This document shows, in pieces, positions 26,100 through 35,236 of a DNA stretch of 64,000 bases. The stretch covers positions 124,001-188,000 of the forward strand of contig JBFWNG010000002.1 of NCBI GenBank assembly GCA_050251195.1, read 5' to 3'. Numbering within the stretch: position 1 is the first letter of the stretch; each line of letters opens with the position of its first letter. Below the pieces are notes generated by a model that saw only the letters and a program-made list of their open reading frames with translations, did not search any database and was not told the origin of the DNA. Made by a program: the position numbers and the translations under genes. Source of the DNA: JBFWNG01 sp050251195. GTDB lineage: Bacteria; Bdellovibrionota_B; Oligoflexia; Oligoflexales; Oligoflexaceae.

Positions 26100-26609
26100 A
26101 TGAGAGTAGCGACTGTAGTATTTACTTTGCTCGGCTATCTTCTGGTCGCGGGTTGCGATAACGACTCGAGCCAGACGAAGTTGCAATATATGCCTGACAT
26201 GGCTGACGGCCCGACGGTGAAGGCGCAGGAAAGCTACCTTGAGCCGCCTCCGCACAGCGTTGCCGTTGATGCGATATTGTACCCAAGCGATCCCGTAAAG
26301 GCTGAAAACGAAATGGTTAATCCCTTGCCCAGTTCAGACGAAACTTTGGCGCAAGGCGAAAACTTGTTCAAAACATTTTGTGCGGTTTGTCACGGGCCTG
26401 GCGGAAAAGGCGACGGCAGTCTTGGCGAAGCCTACCCGGTTCAGGCTCCTGACATCACGAGAGCAGACCTAGCTCAGAAGAAGGACGGATTTTTCTTTAC
26501 AAAAATTAGTTCGGGCGGCCCACTCATGCCGGCCTATGGTCATGCTATTTCCCCGCAGGAAAGATGGTTGATTATTCACTATTTGAGAAAGTTGCAAGCA
26601 GTTAAGTAA
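26100..26609 (+). CDS. actE: Alternative complex III monoheme cytochrome c subunit ActE
   Basis: The 169-aa lipoprotein (lipobox VAGC) has one heme motif, CAVCH in FKTFCAVCHGPGGKGDG, with a distal Met likely in GGPLMPAYGHAI. NPLPSSDETLAQGENLF precedes the heme as in other ActE proteins. ATG 26100 follows GGGAG at 8 nt. A GTG at 26061 overlapping the actD stop would prepend 13 residues to the signal peptide, so I reject it. It hands electrons from ActB/A to the terminal acceptor. Confidence 0.92.
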   Translation: MRVATVVFTLLGYLLVAGCDNDSSQTKLQYMPDMADGPTVKAQESYLEPPPHSVAVDAILYPSDPVKAENEMVNPLPSSDETLAQGENLFKTFCAVCHGPGGKGDGSLGEAYPVQAPDITRADLAQKKDGFFFTKISSGGPLMPAYGHAISPQERWLIIHYLRKLQAVK

Positions 26610-26619
26610 AGGTAGGACT

Positions 26620-27867
26620 ATGAACGTAAATCAGCTCTTTGAACAACGCGCGAATTTCTATATTACCCCATCGTCGACGGTGCGTGGCGGCATGGCTTTC
26701 TGCCTCTTGCTTGGCATTCTGACCGTCGCATACGCCTTCGGGGTTGGACAAGGGACCCGATTCTGGGGAGCTTATTTGTTCAACTTATTCTTCTTTTTCA
26801 GTCTCGCTCTCGGTGGCGTGGCTTTCTCAGCTATGCAAGATGTCATAGGCGCCGTTTGGGGTAGGCCTATCAAGCGTTTGCACGAAGGTTTCGGAGCCTT
26901 TATTCCCGTTTGCACGCTCTTGTTTGTCATTCTTCTGGTCGCTATATTAGCAAACCTTGGAGGTGCCCGATCTGTTTACAGATGGATTCAAGATCCTTCG
27001 ATGGTTCACGGAATATTTGGCAAAGGTTTCTGGCTCAACGAAAAATTCCTCATTGTGCGCACAGTAGCTGCGCTCGTGGCGATTACGCTTCTTACCGTGT
27101 GGCAGCTCAAACAAAGTCTCAAAAGAGATCTTGCTTTTGTGCAAGGCAATCGCGATGAAGCGCTTAAGCTCGGACAAGAATCAAAGGGCAAACTGCGTTA
27201 TTGGAGCGGTGGAGTTCTCGTTGCTTACGGCGTTCTCTTTTCAATGCTCGGTTTTGATCTGATCATGTCGCTTTCGCCGTTGTGGTACTCGACACTCTTT
27301 GGCGGCTGGCAATTCTCTGTCATGATGCAAACTCTTATGGCAACTCTGCTTTTGATCATGTTCTCACTGAAGAATTCGCCCATTGGCGCTCTGATTAAAA
27401 GACAGCAGTTTCATGACGTCGGCAAGCTCATGCACGGTTTCACCGTCTTTTTTGCTTACCTGACTTACGCTCATATCCTGACGTATTGGTACGGCAACAT
27501 TCCTGAAGAGACGGAATATTTTATTCATCGTCTGCACGGGCCGTGGCTGTATTTCGTCATCGGAGTGCCTATCTTCGCGTTTCTGATCCCTCTTTACGGG
27601 ATGATATTTAAAGCGGCTAAGTGGACCGCCGTTGTAACGATCCCAATGTGTCTGATAATTCTCGTTGCACAGTGGGGAACTTATCTACTTTTGGTAATGC
27701 CTGAAGTTGTTGAGGGGAACACTTGGAATCTGCCGCTCATCGAAATAGGAACATTCGTCGGGTTCGTAGGATTGTTTCTCGCGACATATTTCTGGTTCGC
27801 GAAACGCTTTCCCATGGTGGGACTCGCTGATCCGCTTTTGGCAAAAAGTCTGCAAGAACATCACTAG
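26620..27867 (+). CDS. actF: Alternative complex III NrfD-like subunit ActF
   Basis: The 415-aa protein is a second NrfD-like polytopic subunit with about ten helices: GTRFWGAYLFNLFFFFSLAL, LGFDLIMSLSPLWYSTLFGG and GFTVFFAYLTYAHILTYWYG are characteristic of ActF. It is the last gene of the act run and is followed by a hairpin terminator at 27936. No heme-copper oxidase genes follow, unlike several known act clusters. Confidence 0.93.
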   Translation: MNVNQLFEQRANFYITPSSTVRGGMAFCLLLGILTVAYAFGVGQGTRFWGAYLFNLFFFFSLALGGVAFSAMQDVIGAVWGRPIKRLHEGFGAFIPVCTLLFVILLVAILANLGGARSVYRWIQDPSMVHGIFGKGFWLNEKFLIVRTVAALVAITLLTVWQLKQSLKRDLAFVQGNRDEALKLGQESKGKLRYWSGGVLVAYGVLFSMLGFDLIMSLSPLWYSTLFGGWQFSVMMQTLMATLLLIMFSLKNSPIGALIKRQQFHDVGKLMHGFTVFFAYLTYAHILTYWYGNIPEETEYFIHRLHGPWLYFVIGVPIFAFLIPLYGMIFKAAKWTAVVTIPMCLIILVAQWGTYLLLVMPEVVEGNTWNLPLIEIGTFVGFVGLFLATYFWFAKRFPMVGLADPLLAKSLQEHH

Positions 27868-27935
27868 CCAATTGCGGGCCCGTGAAGCCACAAGAAGCAA
27901 ATAACCAAGACAATACAATTGATGATCCAGCGCAT

Positions 27936-27957
27936 AAACCCTCCTCACGAGGGTTTT
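27936..27957 (+). terminator. Terminator of the act operon
   Basis: AAACCCTC-CTCAC-GAGGGTTT forms an 8-bp stem, with TTTT overlapping the stem end. It is 69 bp after the actF stop; the mirrored A/T ends would allow weak bidirectional function. Confidence 0.7.
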
Positions 27958-28082
27958 ATCGTCTTCAAATAGCAACTCATTTAGTCTTTTTTTGCAAATA
28001 GTCCAAATCGACGCTCGGGATTTTGCCGAATCTGGGTAAGTTTCATGCGATAATGTCCCTATATTATTGGATGAGGGATTAT

Positions 28083-28337
28083 ATGCGACCAAAAGGCCCC
28101 TTCGAAATCGCCACCCGTTCGGCGCTCTTGGAAATCATCGAGAGCCACACAAGCGAATCGAAGTTCGGTTACGTTTTAACTAAGGAAAATCTTGAGAGTC
28201 TGGTGAGTTCTTTGTACGAGCTCTTGGCGACAAGTCGGTCTTTAAAGGACGCGGGGGATCGCTTTATTGCAACTAACTTTGCGGATTCTCTGCCGTCATC
28301 CCCATCGACAAAGGCGCGTCGGGGATCTCCTTCGTGA
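28083..28337 (+). CDS. Small protein of unknown function with repeat-derived tail
   Basis: The 84-aa ORF begins at ATG 28083 with GAGGG 5 nt upstream. MRPKGPFEIATRSALLEIIE and the following helical, Leu/Ser-rich segment (LESLVSSLYELLATSRSLK) look like a compact soluble helical protein. The last 16 or so residues (PSSPSTKARRGSPS) come from an interspersed repeat at 28292-28332, so an ancestral version probably ended near FADS. I recognise no family. Confidence 0.55.
   Translation: MRPKGPFEIATRSALLEIIESHTSESKFGYVLTKENLESLVSSLYELLATSRSLKDAGDRFIATNFADSLPSSPSTKARRGSPS
28292..28332. repeat. CATCCCC-type interspersed dyad
   Basis: GTCATCCCCATCGAC and GTCGGGGATCTCC form an imperfect hairpin around AAAGGCGC. 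It resembles the widespread GTCATCCCCGC...GCGGGGAT bacterial repeat, and here lies inside the 3' end of a small ORF. Confidence 0.55.
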
Positions 28338-28341
28338 CATC

Positions 28342-29376
28342 CTAAGCTTTGAGCTTATGCTGAACCGACATCACGGTTTTGACGTAGTCGTCTAACGATC
28401 GCTCGCTTACGTTGAAGTATTTCTTACAATTATCCAAGAGTTGCTCGTCTTGTTCGAACGGGCTCAAATTGACCCAATGCACGAGCTGGTTGGCAAATTT
28501 CACGATGTTGATCAGGTTTCGGTGAGATGAAGCCTCGCCGTCCATTTGCATATTATGGTCATGGTGATATCCCGCAGAAAGTATGACGGGTTCGGGCAAA
28601 CCCCAGAAGATTGCCCCGATTTCTCCTACTGTAGTATGGCTGGGCGCCTGGGCATGGGCTTCCCCCTTTTGCCAGGACTGGGGTTTTTTGGGATCCAATG
28701 TGGTCAAGTAAACCTCGTCTGCGAGGCGCGGCTCGCATATTGCCAGGACGAGCTTGCCGATGTTGCAAAGAGCGCCGCAGATATAGGCGAGGTCGCTTGG
28801 TACGTCGGTCTTGGTCCATCGGCAGAGCGTGTCGGCGATGTACCCCGTCAATAGGGCGTCCTTCCAAAACCTATCCTGTTTATACTGTTTCGTATTCAAC
28901 TTTATGGCGGAGAGAGCGGCCGTCACAATCGTGTCTTTGAGCATTTTATAACCAATAAACGAAATAGCGTGCTCCAACGAGTCCAGTTGTCCGCCGCCGG
29001 CCACTTTCAGGTTATTTGCGACGGAGAGTATTTTCGAAGCCAACATGGGGTCGCTTCTGACCATTCCCGCGATCTGTTTAGAACTGACTTTTTCGTCTTG
29101 AATGACCTGCAAGACTTGCATGACTTGGTAAGGAACATGCGGCAGCTTTTGCTTCTCGGTGATCTTCTTGAAGATACTCCAGTTATGACCCTTCAGGACC
29201 GCTTCGAGAGAAAACCACGGGCAATTTTCCCGTGCAATCATCAGAGTGGACCCGCAGGAGCAGTTGAACCAAACATTGTTTTGTGAACATAGGCGCCAGG
29301 CTGACGTCTTGGTGAAGAAGTCCGTTTGGGTGCGGTAGATTCTCTTACAAGTATCACAGCCTTTTACAAAGGACAT
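28342..29376 (-). CDS. HDOD-domain protein with N-terminal zinc-ribbon-like segment
   Basis: The 344-aa protein starts with a Cys cluster (C7, C10, C30, C39, C41; CDTCKRIY and CSCGS) that could bind zinc. From about residue 70 it shows an HDOD domain: LPHVPYQVMQVLQVIQDEKV, IAGMVRSDPMLASKILSVAN and LEHAISFIGYKMLKDTIV. HDOD is a catalytically altered HD fold used in signalling, often linked with cyclic-di-GMP or chemotaxis. It lies convergent with the small ORF with only 4 bp between stops. Confidence 0.85.
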   Translation of the reverse strand: MSFVKGCDTCKRIYRTQTDFFTKTSAWRLCSQNNVWFNCSCGSTLMIARENCPWFSLEAVLKGHNWSIFKKITEKQKLPHVPYQVMQVLQVIQDEKVSSKQIAGMVRSDPMLASKILSVANNLKVAGGGQLDSLEHAISFIGYKMLKDTIVTAALSAIKLNTKQYKQDRFWKDALLTGYIADTLCRWTKTDVPSDLAYICGALCNIGKLVLAICEPRLADEVYLTTLDPKKPQSWQKGEAHAQAPSHTTVGEIGAIFWGLPEPVILSAGYHHDHNMQMDGEASSHRNLINIVKFANQLVHWVNLSPFEQDEQLLDNCKKYFNVSERSLDDYVKTVMSVQHKLKA

Positions 29377-29565
29377 GTTGCTTTCCTAATGGCGTAACTT
29401 GGTATATATTCGACCCATTTAGCAGCAGTCCCGCTGTTATGAGCGGCACCCTCGTTTGTCGGAATCAGCCGTGGATTGTTGAGCCGGATTCGATATGGGA
29501 AGATTTTAATCAATAAAAACATCTGATTGTGATTCTCGTGTACGAAAAAGTCAGGGCCGATACGT

Positions 29566-30156
29566 ATGGAAACCTTACTTGAAATTTTACCTCTAAAATC
29601 GACTTCTTCTGACAAATGGTTGCAAGAAGCCGTCAGAAACTTTGACGAGTTTGTTGTCGATCATGCTGCCTGTGAACGTAAGGCTTCGGCTTTGGCTATG
29701 TCCTTTGTCGTTAAGTTTTCTGACAAAACCAAGCTAATCGAACCCATGGTGAGCCTGGCGCGAGAGGAACTTGCGCACTTTCACGAGGTCTATAGGCTTA
29801 TCATCAAGAGGGGATTGGCATTAGGAATGGACGAGAAGGATCCGTATGTGAAACTGCTTCTCAAACGCGTCCGTCACGGGCGAGACGAATACTTCCTGGA
29901 CCGGCTGCTTGTGGGTTCGGTCATAGAAGCCCGCGGTTGCGAGCGTTTCCTTATGATGGGACGACATCTGGAAGACCCAGTGCTGGCTCAGTTCTATCAT
30001 CGGTTGGGCAGAGAAGAAGCGGGGCACTATAAAATATTCTTGAAGATCGCATACCAATACTTCCCTAGAGAGGAAGTCGACTCGCGAATGGATTTTTTTC
30101 TTGATGCAGAAGCGGAATCCATTGAGGCCGTTCCTGTTCGAGCTCGAGTTCATTAG
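29566..30156 (+). CDS. miaE: tRNA-(ms2io6A)-hydroxylase
   Basis: MiaE is a diiron monooxygenase that hydroxylates 2-methylthio-isopentenyl-adenosine at position 37 of tRNAs reading U-initial codons. The 196-aa protein has ferritin-like iron ligands in order: HAACERKASALAMSF, LAREELAHFHEVY, SVIEARGCERF and GREEAGHYKIF. Length and motifs match the family. Neither miaA nor miaB, which make the substrate, is in the window. It is 12 bp upstream of pepQ. Confidence 0.92.
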   Translation: METLLEILPLKSTSSDKWLQEAVRNFDEFVVDHAACERKASALAMSFVVKFSDKTKLIEPMVSLAREELAHFHEVYRLIIKRGLALGMDEKDPYVKLLLKRVRHGRDEYFLDRLLVGSVIEARGCERFLMMGRHLEDPVLAQFYHRLGREEAGHYKIFLKIAYQYFPREEVDSRMDFFLDAEAESIEAVPVRARVH

Positions 30157-30168
30157 AAAGGTTCAGCC

Positions 30169-31479
30169 ATGAGTATCCCTAACACGTATCGAGAACACAT
30201 TCAGATCCGTCGCGCTAAGATGGACGCTATTTTGAACGAATGTAAGATGGACGGTCTTATTATAGACACGGGAAAAGAGATCCATACGTTCGAAGACGAT
30301 AGAGAGATTCCATTTGCACCCAACGGACATTTCTTACATTGGTGTCCGCTCATGTCGCCCGGTCACATGCTTCATCTGGTTCAGGGGCAAAAGCCAAAAT
30401 TGTTCTTTTACCGGCCGGATGACTTCTGGTACGAGCATGCGACGATAGGAAACTCCTTTTGGGAGTCCGAGTTTGATATCACGATTGTGAAAAATCGCGG
30501 CGAAATCTGGAAGGCTCTGAGGGGCGCTAAGAACACCCATTATCACGGACCGGAAAAAGATATGGCGCTCGCGAGCGAGCTAAAGATTGCCACCGGCCAA
30601 GTAAATCATAGTCTCAAATGGGATCGAACCTATAAGACCGCTTACGAAATCGCGTGCGTTGACGAAGCCACTCGCATTTCCGCTAAGGGCCACTTGGCCG
30701 CAAAAGAGGCATTCCTCGAAGGGAAGAGCGAGCTTGATATTTACTATGATTATTTGAGTGCAACGCGCAGTATGGAACACGAGAATCCCTATAAGCCCAT
30801 TATCGCCCTTAATGAAAAGGGCTCCTTCTTACACTACGCTGCAAAACGAAACGACGTTCGCGATGGGTGGTCTTTGCTTATCGACGCTGGGTATCGATGC
30901 AACGGTTACGCGTGCGATATAACTCGAACCTACGTAAAACCAGGAGAGGACAAGGAGTATGAGACTTTCTTGGGGCGTATGGACCGTCTCCAACTGGACC
31001 TTTGCAGTAAGGCTCGGCCGGGAGTTACTATGGCCGAGCATCAACAAGCAACTCACGTCGCTGTCGGTAACCTTCTCATTGAAACAGGAATCTTGAAGTC
31101 TTGTACCGTCGAAGAAGCTATTGAAGGCGGGTACACGCGAGTTTTCTTTCCGCATGGTGTGGGTCACATGCTCGGGATTTATGTCCACGACGTCGGAGGC
31201 GGAATGAAAGACCGCAGTGGAGCAACGTTTGAACCGGATCCCAAGAACCCATATTTGCGATCAAGAAAGGTTCTAGAAGAGCAATTCTTGTTTACGATTG
31301 AACCTGGCATATACTTCATCGAACTCTTACTTGATCCTTACCGGTCAAAACCAGAAGGCAAGCATTTCAACTGGGGCCTCATTGACAAGTGGAAACGATT
31401 CGGCGGAATCCGCATTGAGGATGATGTGGTTGTTACAAAGAACGGCTGCAATAACATTACTCGCAAATATTTACCGTAG
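30169..31479 (+). CDS. pepQ: Xaa-Pro dipeptidase (M24 prolidase)
   Basis: The 436-aa enzyme hydrolyses dipeptides with C-terminal proline, using two Mn ions. The creatinase-like N-terminal domain resembles PepQ (FAPNGHFLHWCPLMSPGHML). Metal ligands lie in LLIDAGYRCNGYACDITRTY (two Asp), FFPHGVGHMLGIYVHDVGG (His), FTIEPGIYFI (Glu) and IRIEDDVVV (Glu). The length is close to the E. coli enzyme (443 aa). A strong terminator follows. The cytoplasmic enzyme would complete breakdown of peptides such as those imported by the dpp system at 38 kb. Confidence 0.92.
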   Translation: MSIPNTYREHIQIRRAKMDAILNECKMDGLIIDTGKEIHTFEDDREIPFAPNGHFLHWCPLMSPGHMLHLVQGQKPKLFFYRPDDFWYEHATIGNSFWESEFDITIVKNRGEIWKALRGAKNTHYHGPEKDMALASELKIATGQVNHSLKWDRTYKTAYEIACVDEATRISAKGHLAAKEAFLEGKSELDIYYDYLSATRSMEHENPYKPIIALNEKGSFLHYAAKRNDVRDGWSLLIDAGYRCNGYACDITRTYVKPGEDKEYETFLGRMDRLQLDLCSKARPGVTMAEHQQATHVAVGNLLIETGILKSCTVEEAIEGGYTRVFFPHGVGHMLGIYVHDVGGGMKDRSGATFEPDPKNPYLRSRKVLEEQFLFTIEPGIYFIELLLDPYRSKPEGKHFNWGLIDKWKRFGGIRIEDDVVVTKNGCNNITRKYLP

Positions 31480-31514
31480 GTAAGTGTTACCCCCGATTTT
31501 ACGAAAATAAGAAG

Positions 31515-31547
31515 AATCGCCGCATCGCAATGCGGCGATTTTGTTTC
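31515..31547 (+). terminator. Rho-independent terminator after pepQ
   Basis: AATCGCCGCAT-CGCA-ATGCGGCGATT is a perfect 11-bp stem followed by TTGTTT, 35 bp after the pepQ stop. Confidence 0.9.
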
Positions 31548-31645
31548 TAAAAAATAATTTTATCGAAAAAAACTAAAAATATTTTCCGCCCGGCCGATGC
31601 CCCTGAAGGTTCGCGTTTATTGCTGCGAACGTTTGGAGGAGCACG

Positions 31646-31918
31646 GTGATTCGATCAGCTTTCATTCTTCTTATTTTGACGGTCTCAGGCCTTCAAGTTT
31701 CCTGCGAAAAAGAGGTAGTCCTTATCCGGAGATCTGCGCCTCCCCCTGACTCGGAAGACGCTTCTGCTGAAAAGGACGACAAGGAGACTCCTACAGACGA
31801 AGACAAGAAAGAAGAGAATACAACGATGGGGAGCCTCGAAGATGACAAGGTCATGGCGGCATGGGGCGGCGCGAGCTTTCGCGGAAACCAGAAATTTGAC
31901 GTAATCCCAAAAGAATAA
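31646..31918 (+). CDS. Small acidic lipoprotein, unknown function
   Basis: The 90-aa product has a lipoprotein signal (FILLILTVSGLQVSC) and a mature part that is largely Asp/Glu/Lys low complexity (EDASAEKDDKETPTDEDKKE), ending in WGGASFRGNQKFDVIPKE. GTG 31646 follows GGAGGA. It lies 12 bp upstream of the metallopeptidase and is surely co-transcribed, so it may be an accessory or inhibitor of it; that is inference from position. Confidence 0.7.
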   Translation: MIRSAFILLILTVSGLQVSCEKEVVLIRRSAPPPDSEDASAEKDDKETPTDEDKKEENTTMGSLEDDKVMAAWGGASFRGNQKFDVIPKE

Positions 31919-31930
31919 TTAGAGGTTGTT

Positions 31931-33964
31931 GTGAAAAAGTTTGGACTCATTTTAGTTTGTATAACTGCGATCGGTTGCGGTCGGCAGATTAATAACGAGA
32001 TTAAGAAGTCGAGCGTTGCTGCCAGATTTGAACTGGGCCGCAAGGTTACCTATAACTCTCACGCACAGACGGGCGAATTTGGACTTACCGGCGGGGAGCA
32101 AAACCAAGTTTATCAAATCTTCCGTGATTCAAGTGGCGATTACATTTCCAAGATCAGTTTTAACACGGAAAAAATGCCCGATATTGCCGCCAATGCCATA
32201 AACGCCGCTTGCGAAACCTTTGTTGCGGCAAATAGCCAGGATCTCGGAATCGACACTGAGGATTTGGCCTTCGACTCATCAAGTTCAAAGCTTTTGAACG
32301 ACAAGACTCTCTCCGTTTATGTGGTAAGAACCCTGTACGGTACTCCTGTGAGAGACGCCTATGTCAGCTTTGTATTTGCTCAATTCGGTGACAACTATAG
32401 ATTGCGCGAGGTTTTAAACAGATCTTACGGATCAATCACGCTTGACAACAACTTGTTCGCCTCGGTCACCATGGAAGACGCAAAGGAAATATTTTCAGAC
32501 CTTTCCGTTCGCTCGCTAACTCCGATGATATTTCCGAAACGCAGCGAATCAGGCAATATCCAATTCTTCGCCGCGACTGAGGTCGAACTGAGCGACGAAG
32601 ATGACACCTATACGGTAACACTGCGCTCAGATACTCGCGAAGTGCTTGAGGCTTACCAACACAAAATTTCGTTGGGCGAGCCGGAACTCAAAGCGCTGGC
32701 TTACCAACGAAACTACCTCGAACCTGATCGAACCGATCTCGCGCTGCCTTTCGCCATGGTGGATAACGGCACAGTTTCAACAACAACCGGTCCCGACGGC
32801 GAAATCAATGATCCCAATGCAATCGGCCAGGTTAATGTGACCCTATCGAGTGACAGAGTTTCGATATTTAACGGCAACACGCGTTATCCGGCCATTCCCG
32901 CAAATATTGGCGGGAACGTCGGCTACACGGTTGATCCAACAGGCCTGGACCAAAATGCCGTTAACGCTTTCCTCGCCGTCCAACGAATAAACCGGTTTGT
33001 AAGACGTCACCTTGATCCTGTGCAAGTTGCTTATTTGGGCCAAGATGTGACGGTGAAGATAAACGTGAACGAAGGTGGATGTAACGCCTATTTCATCCCG
33101 CAAGAAAACTCTCTGAACTTGCTGGCCGCCGGAGGCGGTTGTGCGGATATGTCTCTCATCAATGACGTAACCTATCATGAATGGGGACACGGTCTTGATA
33201 ACGGAACTGGCAATCAACCAGGCATCGGAGACGGCGCATTTTCAGAAGGGATTGGCGATATCCTATCAGGTTACAAGACCAACAGCGCGGATTTGGCGCC
33301 TGGATTCGAGACTGGTTCGCCGAACGCGATCCGATCTATCGACAACACAAGTCGATACAACCCTAATCAACAAGCCGAAGTGCACATTCAAGGTCTCATT
33401 ATAGGCGGATCGTTTTGGGATATGAGAAAGGCGCTTGTATCAAAGTACGGCGATACAAAAGGTGCTTATGTTGCGGAAAACCTGTTTATGAGACATCTCA
33501 TGAACACCGATACCTATCTCGATTCATACGATAGCGTCGTGTTGCTTGACGATGATGACGGCAACCCGGCCACGCGATCTCCAAACTTCTGTCTCATCAA
33601 TGCTGCGTTTGCAAAACACAACCTCGCCCCTATGGAACCTAATTGCACCGACGCTCCCGATACAGCGGTGGTCGATAGTGACCTGTTTGTAGGCATCTAC
33701 GGTGAGACAAGCCAAGACTCCTACGAGCTGATGGCATCTTCAGCCGCCAAGACAAATCTCACTCTATGTGTAGAGAAGAGAGCGGCGTGTCTTGCAGGTC
33801 AAGGTCAGATGATAAACTTTAAGAACTTATATAATGAAGAAAGATCGTACTATAAAAGCGTAGAGTCTGTTAAAATTATTAATCAACTCGAAGCAACTGT
33901 TATTGTCAAGGATGACGAAGGCAATGTGACGGGAACGCGAGAGATCAAGTTCGTACTTAAGTGA
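31931..33964 (+). CDS. Thermolysin/fungalysin-like zinc metallopeptidase lipoprotein
   Basis: The 677-aa lipoprotein (lipobox AIGC) has an N-terminal propeptide-like region with an FTP-type segment (SVYVVRTLYGTPVRDAYVSF, about 130-150). The catalytic domain holds HEWGHGLDNGTG at 416-427, the HExxH zinc motif, with the third ligand likely Glu in GDGAFSEGIGDILSG. GGSFWDMRKAL is a family landmark of M36/M4-type proteases. GTG 31931 follows AGAGG. Probably secreted as a zymogen and surface-anchored. Confidence 0.85.
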   Translation: MKKFGLILVCITAIGCGRQINNEIKKSSVAARFELGRKVTYNSHAQTGEFGLTGGEQNQVYQIFRDSSGDYISKISFNTEKMPDIAANAINAACETFVAANSQDLGIDTEDLAFDSSSSKLLNDKTLSVYVVRTLYGTPVRDAYVSFVFAQFGDNYRLREVLNRSYGSITLDNNLFASVTMEDAKEIFSDLSVRSLTPMIFPKRSESGNIQFFAATEVELSDEDDTYTVTLRSDTREVLEAYQHKISLGEPELKALAYQRNYLEPDRTDLALPFAMVDNGTVSTTTGPDGEINDPNAIGQVNVTLSSDRVSIFNGNTRYPAIPANIGGNVGYTVDPTGLDQNAVNAFLAVQRINRFVRRHLDPVQVAYLGQDVTVKINVNEGGCNAYFIPQENSLNLLAAGGGCADMSLINDVTYHEWGHGLDNGTGNQPGIGDGAFSEGIGDILSGYKTNSADLAPGFETGSPNAIRSIDNTSRYNPNQQAEVHIQGLIIGGSFWDMRKALVSKYGDTKGAYVAENLFMRHLMNTDTYLDSYDSVVLLDDDDGNPATRSPNFCLINAAFAKHNLAPMEPNCTDAPDTAVVDSDLFVGIYGETSQDSYELMASSAAKTNLTLCVEKRAACLAGQGQMINFKNLYNEERSYYKSVESVKIINQLEATVIVKDDEGNVTGTREIKFVLK

Positions 33965-33990
33965 TCTTGTGATCTGAACGGAGCGAGGCA

Positions 33991-35226
33991 ATGTTTGATA
34001 GCTACGGCGAAACATGGAAGTTGATTCTGTCTGCTATTTTCTTCCCGACAATGTTCCAGGGACGTTTTCTGGAATTTGCCTGGGGAGCTGAAGATGATTT
34101 TCTTGTCGCGACGGGTAAGCGCCTCTTTTTGCTATTGCCAACCTTTTGCCTGATTTTCGCCTGCTGGGTCACGATCCTTTGCATTCTTAGTCTCATAATC
34201 CGCCATCAGAGACGACAGTACTTTGCGGCGCTACTCGTGAGCTGGTGGGATCTTTTCCGCGCCATATTTAACTTTTGGGGCGGCGTGTTCAAGTTTCTAA
34301 CGTGCTTGGCAAGTTGGCTGCTCGGATTCTTGAGAATCGTTGTATTGTTTGTAGTGGTCTTTCTCAAAGACTTAGTTATGACGCCGGTTCGACTTATCGG
34401 GGATTTCGGGCACGTGTACTTCACGCCCGGCATTCCGTGGGCAGCCGTCGGTATGATGGTTTTTTGGACACTGCTTGAATCCCTTATCTTTACCTACGTC
34501 ATGACGCCGCTGGTGACGGACGTTATGAGTTCCATCGCAGGTGAACCTCTTTCGGGTCCAACGCTGCAGATTCCGCTTTATTTGTTTTTCTCGATGATCA
34601 TCATGGGGAGCTATGCCGTGCTTTTAGCTTTCGGTCAGGCTATTAAGGACCGGGACATACCCAAGATCATCAGCTACAGCATTATCGAAGTCGTCGTGGC
34701 CATGACGGAAGTAGTCTTCCTCTATCGCGAATTCGTTGACGCCCTGATGCCTTGGTTTGCGCAACATGCGGGCGAGGGTTTCGAAATTGGTATCTTTGGT
34801 ATGCTCTCTATTGCGACGTTTGCCTGGCTGGGTATTCGTTCGATGACGTGGTTCCTTTTTGGTAAAACCGCAGTGCCGACTTTGATGGCCATTATTGAAA
34901 GATCGAATATCGAGGGTAAGAAAGAATTTTTCAGCACGAAAAATAGCGATGCAGAAAAAAGCAAGATGCGCCGCATCTTTGTCTATATAACCGAGTCCAT
35001 CGACAAGATCAAAGGTGATTGGATTTGGGTTGAGGAGCGAAGTGAGAAGCTGCTATCCGCGTTCATTGTACCTCCTCTGCAGATGGTTGCGGCCATAATT
35101 AACTTTTGTACGTTCCTTATCAGTCGCTCACACATTTTCGAACTTCCGTTTACGTCCTATAAGGACATTTTGGACGCACGCGCACTGTTAGCCAACGCCA
35201 AAAAGACGTTGACCGATCAGTTTTAG
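33991..35226 (+). CDS. Polytopic membrane protein of unknown function
   Basis: I do not recognise the family. The 411-aa protein has about seven or eight hydrophobic segments (LFLLLPTFCLIFACWVTILC, LASWLLGFLRIVVLFVVVFL, IPLYLFFSMIIMGSYAVLLA and others). A cytoplasmic stretch near residues 310-360 is Lys/Glu-rich (STKNSDAEKSKMRRI). No transporter motif is visible. It lies 26 bp after the metallopeptidase and 10 bp before a VWA lipoprotein on the same strand, so the last two probably form one unit. Confidence 0.7.
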   Translation: MFDSYGETWKLILSAIFFPTMFQGRFLEFAWGAEDDFLVATGKRLFLLLPTFCLIFACWVTILCILSLIIRHQRRQYFAALLVSWWDLFRAIFNFWGGVFKFLTCLASWLLGFLRIVVLFVVVFLKDLVMTPVRLIGDFGHVYFTPGIPWAAVGMMVFWTLLESLIFTYVMTPLVTDVMSSIAGEPLSGPTLQIPLYLFFSMIIMGSYAVLLAFGQAIKDRDIPKIISYSIIEVVVAMTEVVFLYREFVDALMPWFAQHAGEGFEIGIFGMLSIATFAWLGIRSMTWFLFGKTAVPTLMAIIERSNIEGKKEFFSTKNSDAEKSKMRRIFVYITESIDKIKGDWIWVEERSEKLLSAFIVPPLQMVAAIINFCTFLISRSHIFELPFTSYKDILDARALLANAKKTLTDQF

Positions 35227-35236
35227 GGAGGATGTC

